A DNA stretch of 64,000 nucleotides from assembly GCF_905220565.1 (NCBI RefSeq), contig NC_059401.1, positions 4,427,001 through 4,491,000 of the forward strand, written 5' to 3'. The translations under genes and the position numbers were made by a program. The DNA comes from Melitaea cinxia (lineage: Eukaryota > Arthropoda > Insecta > Lepidoptera > Nymphalidae). The notes beneath the pieces were generated by a model. It worked only from the letters and a program-made list of their open reading frames with translations. It did not search any database and was not told where the DNA came from. This document shows, piece by piece, positions 33,906 through 43,832 of the stretch; the first letter of the stretch is position 1, and every line of letters starts with the position of its first letter.

Positions 33906-34960
33906 TAGATCGTAATATAATATGTAACAATTAATTCGTTTGCATAAATTAATTATTAAAAGGGTCTAGGTAAAGCTACTAGCAGGATACAACAAGCGCA
34001 TCGTCCCAAGCCAGAGCCAAGACTGCTTTAACCGCGGTTACACCGATCGTTTTATACACGGTAGGCGAATATCGAACGATCAGCTAAGTGGCTTCAACGG
34101 TGCATCGGTTGTTTAATCTCTTACTAATTACCTACGACAGCACAGGTGCCGACATATACAATAAACGTGTTTTCTTAGCGTTTATTAATAGATTTTCGAA
34201 AAATGTAAAACTATAGTTAATATATAACTAGTATTTTGGTTCGTACTTGAGTCATATTTACTTCGTTTTAAAAAGCTTATCTTTGTGATGTTTTAAGAAT
34301 AGACGTAGATGTTGTCATAGCTATGGTAATAAAACAATATGTCTATAGTATAATATTTCTATATTTTACTATACGCATAATGTTTCAAAACACAAAACAT
34401 GACCATTTATTTGTTAGGTATAAACAAATTAATCGATGATCCGATTTTAAAATTTATATTCGCTAATTACGATAAACCTCAATACAATAATGGTATTTTG
34501 TGATATTATGGTTAAATTGCTCATTAAATTGTTTAACATTAAATTATCTACGCAAATAAATAAAATTGGAGTGTCTGTTTGTAATATTAAAATAGCGGCT
34601 ATTTACTAAATGCATGTGGATGTATACACGGTACATATACTCCAATAACATTTTTTACAATTTTTGTCTGTCTGTCTGTTTATTCTGGCTGGACCGATTT
34701 TCACTATACTTTCACTGGCAGATAATAAGGAGTAACTTAGGCTACTTTTCATTTTTTCATTCGCGTAATACTAAAATTTAAATAATATATTTTTTTACAA
34801 AAACTTGGTTGTGAAATAGGCTAATTATATACTACAAATATTTTACATTAATTAATTTACGTCGAATTTAATTTGTTACGTGAAACTTTATTTCTTATAA
34901 TTTTATCACAACTATTTGTTAGCATTTAATTTGTAATTCTAGCAACTAGCTACCGTTACA
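33906..34960. other. spacer with a GC patch and a Helitron-like fragment
   Basis: 33975-34130 is a GC-richer unique patch (ACCGCGGTTACACCGATCGT) with no open frame, possibly regulatory. 34655-34780 contains (GTCT)n, CTGGCTGGACCGATTTTCAC, and AGGCTACTTTTCATT, a piece of a common Helitron-like family. Confidence 0.4.
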
Positions 34961-34965
34961 CCGCT

Positions 34966-35205
34966 ACCGACTAGCCCGTTGGCGCAGTTTGTAGTGACCC
35001 TGCTTTCTGCTTCGAGGGTTGTAGGTTCGATTCCCACCCCGAGTCTGGGTGTAATATAAATATTTATTTATATATTTATATATGTATTATTTATAAGTAT
35101 GTTTATCGAAAATAAATGCAGCTATATACCAGTTGGCTGTTACCTATAACACAAGGATTAAATTGCTTACTTTAGGAACAGAGGACCGTGTGTGTATTGT
35201 GAAAA
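34966..35205 (+). mobile_element. second tRNA-headed SINE family, plus copy
   Basis: GACTAGCCCGTTGGCGCAGT, GGTTGTAGGTTCGATTCCCA and CCCCGAGTCTGGGTGT form a tRNA-like head with a good B box. A TATA-rich body follows, then TTAAATTGCTTACTTTAGGA and ACAGAGGACCGTGTGTGTAT. Inverse copies at 19525-19738 and 38950-39160. Confidence 0.8.
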
Positions 35206-35239
35206 AAAAACAATTATTAAAATATTGGATTGTGTATTG

Positions 35240-35760
35240 ATATTACTCTTATTGTTTATTCGTTTAATACCGGAACAGTACAAAGATGGTGATGCCATCT
35301 TCCGAAAGGTTAATTAATACCTATTAATTTACGATTAGTCAGTCACTATCTTTGTTATCTGTTTTGCAGGGTAGTTACATAGTAAATACTGTTATCATTT
35401 AAATGTGAGCTTCTAATAATTTGATAAGATTGTATTGTTCTTATTGTGATTATTAATGGTTGAAGTATCGTAAGAGCATAAAGATTTTCTGATTGATCAG
35501 TCGCCATCTTTATCATGTATTGGCTGGATTGTTGTCCAATAAATATAATAATTGGAAGAATCAGTTATTGTTTAATTGTAGTGCGGCTAGTATTGCTGCT
35601 CGATAAGTGGCGTATAAGTGATTAATGTGATAACGTATTCAATGTAGTTAAAAGTGTGTATTGTGAATGAATAACTATAGATTTGAAGTGAGAAATAATT
35701 GTTTAATTGAGTGTTTTCAGTTGTGTTTTACATATTTGTTGTTAAAAGTAAAATCTGAAT
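35240..35760 (+). repeat. promoter-like dispersed repeat, copy 1
   Basis: Shares AGATTGTATTGTTCTTATTG, GAGCATAAAGAT, CTGATTG.TC, a TTGTCC.ATAAATAT block and AATGAATAACTATA...TTTGAAGTGAGAAATAA with 53240-53730. The CCAAT-type and TATA-type words suggest an LTR or promoter-bearing repeat, but no LTR ends were defined. Confidence 0.55.
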
Positions 35761-36129
35761 TATTTTACCAATTTTAAGAAGTTGAGGGGACAGTAGATGT
35801 GCGGAAAAATATTGATGTATATTGCACGTTTCCTCTATGCTTCTAGTTTCACGAGCTTTTAGCAAACAGCTGTCAATCGATGTACAACATTATTTGATAC
35901 TGTCACATTCTATTCCTGAAGAATCCATTGTCTCTAATGAATAGACGTACAGTTTCATCACACAACAATGAAGTGTATCTATCAAGTGCCAAAATGAGTT
36001 TATCTCAGGTATGACAACTCTTATAGTAATCAATTTCTGTTATCGCACAGTGGCATGTATACGTCAAGTTCGCAGAGATACAACCAAATGACATTAATTT
36101 GAACCACATACACAACGTACCTACCTTAT
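35761..36129. other. spacer, no gene seen
   Basis: No recognised feature. Confidence 0.4.
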
Positions 36130-36236
36130 AAGCATATACGAAACCTGCATTGGAGCAGCGTAGTGGATTAAGCTCTGATCCTACATGGGGAAAGAGGCCT
36201 ATGCCCAGCAGTGGGATATTACAGGCTATAGCGTAA
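36130..36236 (+). mobile_element. 3' end of Metulj-like SINE
   Basis: AACCTGCATTGGAGCAGCGT, TTAAGCTCTGATCC and GCCCAGCAGTGGGATATTAC, 5'-truncated. The minus-strand frame 36005-36259 crosses it and is not a gene. Confidence 0.85.
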
Positions 36237-36874
36237 TAACGTAATAACAAAACGGGCACATTGAAGGCATTAGTTTATTTACTATATTCATACTGATTTT
36301 ATTATACTACTTCGGTAAGTAAAAAAAAGTGACCTCAATTAAGTATTTAATTGACCAACATATTGTAAAACATTGCAAAATACTATCTTATTTTTAAATT
36401 AATTTTATAGCTAACAAAGCACTTTAGAAAATCATTAGGTAAGCGCTCTAGCTCAACCCATTATCTCAGTTTTAATAGGCTTTAAATTTTAGTTTCCATA
36501 ATGAATATTTAACTCTCCTAAAATAATAATTACACTAGCTAGTATATTGAAATGGACTATATTTTAACAGTAGTTATTTCTGTTTAACGACAATTTTATT
36601 TCATCTATAAGAACTTAGTTTATCTATAGTGATTGAATTAGAAACGAGATGATGGCGAAGTTGAAGTTTAAAAGGTGAGGCACATAGTTTGGAAACCGAT
36701 GTATACTGGAACCCAATGTGCCAGAATGGCGACTACTCATCGGGGGTGCAGCTCTGATGTATCCGCGACAGCGTGGATGATAAGATTGATCTGTTATGAT
36801 TTTGATTTTTGAAAATTTTGTATTTACTGTAAAGATAAGGTATTAACTGCTATGTTAAAATATTATTGAGGTAT
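36237..36874. other. spacer, no gene seen
   Basis: 36650-36790 is GC-richer (TACTGGAACCCAATGTGCCA, GGGGGTGCAGCTCTGATG) and may be an unidentified LINE fragment; no motif confirms it. Confidence 0.35.
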
Positions 36875-36886
36875 ATTGATATATTA

Positions 36887-37208
36887 CGGCGCCGCGTTGG
36901 CGCAATGGTCACAGCCATGGATTGTACCTGTTGCGTTGGCGATTGCGGGTTCGATTCCCGCACGTGACAAACATTTGTATTGGCCATGTGTTTGCCGTGG
37001 TCTGGGTGTTTGTGCAGTCCTTGTGGGGAGAGCGCGTTAAGCCGTCAGTCCCGGTTGTTATCATGTACACCTGATAGCGATCGTTACTCATAGTAGGGAA
37101 TATATCCACCAACCCGCATTGAAGCAGCGTGGTGAATTAAGCTCTGATCCTTCTCCTACATTGGGAAAGAGACCTATGCCCAGTAGTGGGATATTATAGG
37201 CTGAAGCG
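36887..37208 (+). mobile_element. Metulj-like SINE, full length with perfect TSD
   Basis: A 12-bp perfect duplication ATTGATATATTA flanks it (36875-36886, 37209-37220). Head: GCGCCGCGTTGGCGCAATGG and GCGGGTTCGATTCCCGC; tail: GCCCAGTAGTGGGATATTAT. About 20-30 bp are missing from the body relative to 43479-43822. Young by its low divergence and intact duplication. Confidence 0.95.
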
Positions 37209-37220
37209 ATTGATATATTA

Positions 37221-38187
37221 TTGATCATGTTTTTTAAATAATTCGCTAAAATTGGTGGAGTTCTGGTTCATACTACTCTAATTTCATATTTACTACATAA
37301 TAAAACAAAAAAAAATCTCTTATTCGATAAAACGTTTATATAGCCTCTACATTGTGTTACTAATGTAGTGTTATTAATATAATTAGTTCACTAAACATAA
37401 ATATTGTAAAAAAAGTATAAGCTCTTTGGTAAATCTCTTTATTTCAAGGACATTTATGACAATTTCGAAGGTAGTTCAAAAAAAATTATTACACTATTAA
37501 ATTAAAATAAATGACCAAAAATGTCATTTTATAGAATCCAGGTCATGCAAATAATAATGAATAAGGCTCTGACTTAACAGAGACGGTCACCGCAAGTATG
37601 ATGGATAGCGGAGGTAGTCATCTGTCTTGTTTACGCGGACGCCGACAAATTGGTACATACCCGCGAACGGTAATGGCGCCGATATTTTATGCAGTTCCAC
37701 TGAATTTCCAGGTAAACGTACATCTTTAAGTAATTTTATTTTAAAAATTCTCTTGGTATCTTACATAAATAAAGTATGTTATTAATTTTGTACTAAAACA
37801 CAGTTTATATATTATTTTTCAAAAGAGTAACTGCGGAGTTTCTTGCCGATTCTTCTCTGCAGAATCTACATTCCGAATCGGTGGTAGATTTACTCCTACA
37901 AATATAACAATTTTTAAAGTTTTAATTTGTAAAATGACGATTCGAAAGTGCTCTTGGAGCCTATTTGAATAAAGCTGTTTTTGATTTTGATTTTGATTTT
38001 TAGGGATCTCTCATTTTAAAATACGTCACGTTTCAATAATAGAACAAGCTTTATATGTCTTTGTTTAATAATCATCATGTCTATTAAAAAAAATGTTTTA
38101 ATGCGCCTTATCTTTAATAATTATAAAGATATATGTGCCGTCTACGAGACGTTCGTATACATAAAGTATCGTAAGCATGTGTGTTTT
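37221..38187. other. spacer with a GC island and a LINE-type tail
   Basis: 37590-37712 is a GC-richer, apparently unique patch (TTTACGCGGACGCCGACAAA) ending TTTCCAG|GTAAAC, a possible splice donor. 37790-38005 holds AATCGGTGGTAGATTTACTC, AAAATGACGATTCGAAAGTG and GCCTATTTGAATAAA with a (GATTTT)n end, a LINE 3' tail also seen at 16530-16600. Confidence 0.45.
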
Positions 38188-38350
38188 CATCATTATCATT
38201 ACAGCCTATACAGTCCACTGCTGGACATAGGCCTCCACAAGTTTACGCCAAAATAAAACGTGAACTCATGTGTTTTGCCCATAGTCACCACGCTGGGCAG
38301 GCGGGTTGGTGACCGCAGTACTGGCTTTGTCGCACCGAAGACACTGCTGT
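38188..38350 (-). repeat. truncated LINE-derived element
   Basis: Same as 55182-55518 from CATTATCATTACAGCCTATA through GCACCGAAGACACTGCTG, then it breaks off, so the 5' half is missing. Confidence 0.8.
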
Positions 38351-38945
38351 TTTTTTTACCTACAACTATTTATATCGACGTTTTTTACGAATGTTTCCTT
38401 CATTGATCGTCTTTGTACTAGCTTATGCACGCGTAGTCGTATAGATTACTAATGTATGAGTTAGTGAAAAGTAAAGCCCCTTATCAAAAGTTAAAATCAC
38501 ACACACTTTTAGTAAAAGCGAAGGTACAATACAAGTTTTATTCTGAGTATGTAAAAGTTTTGCTAAAAAATAAATAGTACACTTTTTTAAAAGAAATTCG
38601 TGTGGCGTGAAGGTCCTAAGGTCAAAGCTGTTCTACATTTATTTTTACAGTGTTGTGTTTACTTGTACTCTTTACTTCACTTTTTTTCTTTTAATAAAGA
38701 CTCAACTAACAATCACCTTTTACAAGATATATTCAGCTCAACATAGCTCGAAAATTATTTATTTATTTTCTGTGACCCATTTGCGATTTCTACTTAGAAT
38801 AAATCGCTATTTATATTTGATTTTTTAAAGTATAGTTAGTAAAGATGCAAATAAAGTAATAATAAAAGATCTAAATAAAGTAGCGTATTACATATGACAG
38901 TAAGTACTACACAGTTATTTTATATACTCATTCTAAATATATTAT
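38351..38945. other. AT-rich spacer, no gene seen
   Basis: The 73-codon frame at 38607-38828 is hydrophobic but composition-driven and unsupported. Confidence 0.45.
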
Positions 38946-38949
38946 AACA

Positions 38950-39160
38950 TTCACACATCGTCATCTATTCCTAAGATGGGCAACTTTATGCTTGTGTTAA
39001 AGGTAACAGCCGAATGATATAGAATATTTTTTCGATAAATACTACATACACATTTATAATTAAATAGAAATATACACCCAGACTCTGGCGGGAATCGAAC
39101 CGACTATCCTCTGAAGAAAAAGCAGGGCCACTACAAACTTCATCAACTAGTCGAGACTTT
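38950..39160 (-). mobile_element. second tRNA-headed SINE family, diverged minus copy
   Basis: Inverse of 34966-35205: ATTCCTAAGATGGGCAACTT, CACCCAGACTCTGGCGGGAA and TCGAACCGACTATCCTCTGA. Confidence 0.7.
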
Positions 39161-40243
39161 CTATTAAAAATATTTTTATTTTTATTAATACGATACTCGC
39201 AAATACAATATTTTTTACTATTTTCTCAATTTTGAATTTGTTTGTACTAAAAAACTTTTATATTTTGAAAATAAAAATACAATAAGTACCAAAAAAATAT
39301 TTAAAACGTAAATAATATTTTGAGGGTCTAATTTGTGAACAACCTTGACACTTAAGTTATTATATTTTTACTAGTTATAAACAAATGACATTGGAAGCTT
39401 TAGTTTGAAGTCAGCATACTACAACACCGAAAAATATAACTAAAACAGTATATCTTTTAGTGAAAAGCTGAAAATGTCTTTAAAAGTTATCGTCATAAAA
39501 ATGGATTTTTTTTTCTGTGACAATTGTCAGCGCCGTAATAATACCTCGCATTAATCATTTTACATTAACAAAGCAGTTTAGAAATGACTAAGCTTGACAA
39601 TCGCTTTAAAGCTATTCGTCATATTTATCCCAAGAGATAATAAAATAAACTAGTAAATATTCATAACTTACATACGTATTTTCTATTTGGTTATTTTCTT
39701 TACACCAGTATAGCTTATGAAGTATTTGAATAAAGAAATTCTCATGAAATCAATAGTCAGTTCAATAATGCGTCACTTGTCCCAGATTCTATCTTTGAAA
39801 CATTTGCCGCTGTAGCACTTGCACGTATTTTAGATCGGTATTTTGTTTTAAGATTGAGGTGAGAGGAGAATTGATTAATTATTTAATACAATTAAACTAC
39901 TTTCTGTAGTTTAATTGTTTTAAATAATTAATTCAAGTTTCTACAGTAGTAGTACTGGTAAATCCCACCAGCCTTCTTGAAATCAATCTACGTGGTCTTA
40001 AATTAATTATATCTTTAATACTATATAGATATCAATGAATATTCATTTATTCCTGCCTATATTGTTTCATTGTGTGCGAAAATGCCTTTTAAATTTGAAT
40101 TAGCTTACACACTTATAGTATATACACATATACACTTATATATTAATAAATAAGAGTCATATTACCTTACTTTTATATCTTTATAAGTATAATGTCATAC
40201 AACAATAAAAACTCTATACTAATTGACACCGGTCTTTTCTAAG
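39161..40243. other. AT-rich spacer containing a 65-nt hairpin
   Basis: No gene. 39871-39935 forms a hairpin with 30-bp arms (three mismatches) and a 5-nt loop. Confidence 0.5.
39871..39935. repeat. hairpin, 30-bp arms, 5-nt loop
   Basis: Left arm 39871-39900 begins TTGATTAATTATTTAA, loop TTTCT (39901-39905), right arm 39906-39935 begins GTAGTTTAATTGTTTT. Size and shape are like a microRNA precursor, but the arms are nearly all A/T, which also arises easily by chance or from a tiny MITE. No family match claimed. Confidence 0.6.
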
Positions 40244-40490
40244 GATTCGTGTGCTTACACGGCGTCTAGGGAACGGTGGTTGCGGGTAAGATTCCTACTC
40301 AGAATGGATATTTGTATATGTACCAATATTTTCTTCTGGCCTAGGTGTCAGTCCATGTGAATCTCCTCTACCTAGGCTAGGAGAACCAAGCAACCCGCAC
40401 TCAAGCTGTGTAATGAATTAAGCTCCGACCCTTCTCCTACATGAAGAAAGAGGCCTTTGTCCAGCTGCGGGATGTCAAAGGGTGAATCAA
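40244..40490 (+). mobile_element. diverged SINE with variant head
   Basis: CGTGTGCTTACACGGCGTCT, TTGCGGGTAAGATTCC and CTCAGAATGGATATTTGT parallel the head at 28168. The tail CAACCCGCACTCAAGC, GAGGCCTTTGTCCAGCTGCG follows the Metulj-like tail. Confidence 0.6.
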
Positions 40491-40739
40491 AATAGGTTAA
40501 TGTATTGAAAGAAGCATTCGAGAATTTCTGAACAGTTTCGTATTGGTTCGACAGATTATTTTATAATTTTTCTTGTTGTGTTTTACATGGATTTTTTTTA
40601 TTTAGTTTTATCATAGACCGTTTTATTTTCATTGATTTTATGATAGTTTAGTAATTTTAGTTATCATAGCTTATTATTTATTACTCACTGTAAATTCTGA
40701 GACACAGTTATTTCAAAAAAATTAAAATATTACCTTTGG

Positions 40740-41170
40740 CATTTTAAGTTGGATAGATTTTGGTTCAGTACCTAAACAATACCCTAAACAAAAAATGACC
40801 TCTAAGAAAGTGATGGTAACTGTTTGGTGGTCTGGCGCCGGAGTAATTCATCACAGTTTCATACCAAACGTCATGAGTATTACTGCAGATGTGTACTGTG
40901 AAGAACTAAACACAATAATGGGGAAGCTCGCACGTCTCCAACCAGCTTTGGTCAATCGCTCGGCTCGCTGCTCCTGCAAGACAACGCGCGACCTCATACT
41001 GCACAGCAGACGGTCTCCAAGTTACAAGAGCTGGGGTTGGAAGTTCTCCGTCATCCACCGTACTGACCAGATCTTGCCCCTACAGACTTCCACTTTTTCC
41101 AGAATTTGGATAACATTTTGGCGGGGAAAAAATACCCAGGCTGTATCTCCATGTTCTATCTTTTAGAGCG
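40740..41170 (+). pseudogene. mariner transposase relic
   Basis: The first frame (40795 on) reads KKVMVTVWWSGAGVIHHSF, VYCEELNTIMGKLARLQPAL and VNRS, characteristic of mariner transposases. A one-base deletion near 40965 shifts the frame: the next frame continues LLLQDNARPHTAQQTV, then LEVLRHPPY, an in-frame TGA, PDLAPTDFHFF. QDNARPH holds the second catalytic Asp, and the TDFHFF block the third. The N-terminal third and the C-terminus are lost. Clearly inactive; the apparent 123-residue protein after residue about 57 is frameshift noise. Confidence 0.9.
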
Positions 41171-42364
41171 TCAGTGATTATAGATAAAAATAAGTTACAA
41201 ATATAGTTTGTTTTTATTAGAAATATTTATAATAACAGTAATTAATTAAAATAGTTATAAAATTCCGATCTCATTTCTAATAACAAATCGTATAAGTTGT
41301 TGACAGAAGCAGCTCTTTGACATATGAAATCGGTCCACCCAGTCAAAAGTTCTGAGGTAAAATACCAAAAAATAAAATTGAATTGAGAACTTCCTCCTGT
41401 TTTGAAGTGAAAAATCCAATTTAATATTTAAATATTATATTTGATTTACGATTAATAAGATTCTGTTTATTTTCGTACCAGAAAAGCCTCTGCTATTCAT
41501 TTTCGTAACGATATTTTCGAACATAATTCCTGATTCTAATTTATGATTCGATAGCTGATACAAAACTCACCTGCTTAAAACTTGTCCGTAAATTTTCTCA
41601 GCTCCCGAAGGCTCTAGAAATTTCCAAATTTTAATACGAAACAAATTTTCAACAGCGATTATGCTAAAACTCTAAGTTTATCGGTTTAACCTGGTTAGTA
41701 GAGCAGAAAGATGACTTTGCTCAAACTTTAACGGTCATTTGCAGTTTGTTTAGTTTGTATTTGTTTACGAACCGATCATTACATTGTTTATCGAAGATGT
41801 ATACTCTTTCCAAAATTATGTAGGTATACGAACTATGTTTATTACTCTTTATGCTATCACTCATTTCTGTAGTGAAGCTACCTCAAATAACTTTTCAGAT
41901 ACTAGACAATCATGATATACCATGACCAAAAAAAGTAACAAATAAAATTCGGAAAAAAAAAGTAAATATTAGGATACCCTCCCACTTCATAGATCTGGGA
42001 CTTTCTTTTTTGTTTCAAAGCTCGAAGTACTTATCATTTGAATGTTGTTGCCCAAAATATGGGTAGAAAATTAAATTTCATAGTGCTAATTTAAAACTTT
42101 TAAAGAGGAAAGGTCTGATAAAGCATGAATCTAATTGTCTTAATTTTATTTTACACTTTATTGTGACATACCTACCTACCTGATTTAATTTTTGTCAAAA
42201 ATTCGACTAGTAAATAAAATCTTTCTTAAATCTAATTAAATCTTCTTAAATCTTTATTTTTATTCTTAAGTTAAAAATAAAGTTATTAAATTTAGAGAAG
42301 ATTGTGTCAAATCCCTGGAACTGAACCTTCTACAACTGAGGTGGTAGTCTGTCAGACCAACCAA
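41171..42364. other. AT-rich spacer, no gene seen
   Basis: No recognised gene. 42305-42360 has a tRNA-like word GGAACTGAACCTTC but no cloverleaf. Confidence 0.45.
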
Positions 42365-42900
42365 CCGTCACCATTTCTAAATAGGACATCGTGTAGTGCC
42401 GTCTCGCTCAGTAGCGTCCTGAAACGGGTTCTGCTCCCCGATACTCGCGGCTGGAAGATCGTACCGTGCTGATTTTTAGTGTTACAAGGTATCGGTGACT
42501 CATAGACGTAAATACAGCAATAAACACTGGGATCTAATAGACGTCACATCAACAAGGCCGTTTTTAATTCCTTGTGTCTGTGGTCCAACACCTCATTATA
42601 TCATCTTTATTAACTTATTATCTAACCTCATATTTTCCAATTTCCAATGATATTTCGAGAACAAATCGCATAAATTGCTATTTTTGTATAATAACTAACC
42701 ATTTAGTATCGTAGAAGAACACAGTCATGCTTACCATTTCAAGGTTCCCAGAAGACACATATATTGATACGAAAATTTACAGTTTGTTATCTACATGCCC
42801 AAGAAGCTAGCCAAACACAGCCTAAAACTTATTGTTTTATCTGACGTTTACGATTCGCAAAGATCCGGACGAAAAAGGTGTTTCAGCAGAAGAAATAAAA
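42365..42900 (-). repeat. ~500-bp dispersed repeat, minus copy
   Basis: Inverse of 19795-20325: TCTAATAGACGTCACATCAA, TGATATTTCGAGAACAAATC, CATTTCAAGGTTCCCAGAAG, ACGATTCGCAAAGATCC. This copy lacks the LINE-tail insert of the plus copy, so it shows the pre-insertion arrangement. Confidence 0.7.
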
Positions 42901-43468
42901 TTACTACTTCAATACAATTTATTTTTTGACTTTTGGAAACTTATGTAGCATTTGTAACAGCATACTAAAAAGAAATACACAATTCTCCTGCTGAACATGT
43001 GAAAAGACAATTTTACATCAATCGCAACTCTGCAAAGACTGTAAATTTTGGTCACTTAAAAAGGTGAAACTTGAGACTGATTGTTTTGTAAATATTATCA
43101 CATTTTAATTTAACGTCCGACAGACTACTTCCATTCAAATATTAAAAACAAACTCACCTTAGTTGCGAAATATTAAAAATAAGTCAAGAATTTGACATAC
43201 TTGAAATCGAATTGCAAGTATTTTTATAAAACATAATGGGAAAAATGAATACGAGTTCTTATAAATGTAATATTCTTACATTTTTTCATGTTCATTCATA
43301 ACATGTTTCGGTGAGTAATAAACTCACGAATAAATTGGTCGAATCGCTCTGACTTTGACATGAAATGAAATGTGAAGATACGGTGATAAAAATATTAAAA
43401 AAGACTACTATGGTGATAATAATTTTTATTATTGAATAAATAAATGTACTATTTATTTGTATTAGTAC
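42901..43468. other. AT-rich spacer, no gene seen
   Basis: No recognised feature. Confidence 0.45.
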
Positions 43469-43478
43469 CTGAGATCTG

Positions 43479-43822
43479 ACGCCGCGTTGGCGCAGCGGTC
43501 ACAGCCATGGATTGTACCTGTTGCGCTGGCGGTTGCGGGGTCGATCCCTGCACATGACAAACATTTGTATTGGCCATACAGGTGTTTGCTGTGGTCTGGG
43601 TGTTTGTGCAGTCCTAGTGGGTCTCCCAACCGTGCCTCGGAGAGCACGTTAAGCCGTCGGTCCCGGTTGTTATCATGTACACCTGATAGCGATCGTTACT
43701 CATAGTAGGGAATATATCCGCCAACCTGCATTGGAGCAGCGTGGTGGATTAAGCTCTGATCCTTCCCCTCCATGGTGAAAGAGGCCTATGCCCAGTAATG
43801 GGATATTACAGGCTGAAGCGAG
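43479..43822 (+). mobile_element. Metulj-like SINE, full length with perfect TSD
   Basis: A 10-bp duplication CTGAGATCTG flanks it (43469-43478, 43823-43832). Head ACGCCGCGTTGGCGCAGCGG, B box region TGCGGGGTCGATCCCTGC, body ATGACAAACATTTGTATTGG, CCTCGGAGAGCACGTTAAG, tail GCCCAGTAATGGGATATTAC. This is the best reference copy in the window (344 bp). Frames at 43462-43705 lie inside it. Confidence 0.96.
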
Positions 43823-43832
43823 CTGAGATCTG

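Noticed and set aside
38607..38828. 73-codon hydrophobic frame as a membrane protein
   Set aside because: Hydrophobicity follows from T-rich DNA; no splice or start context.
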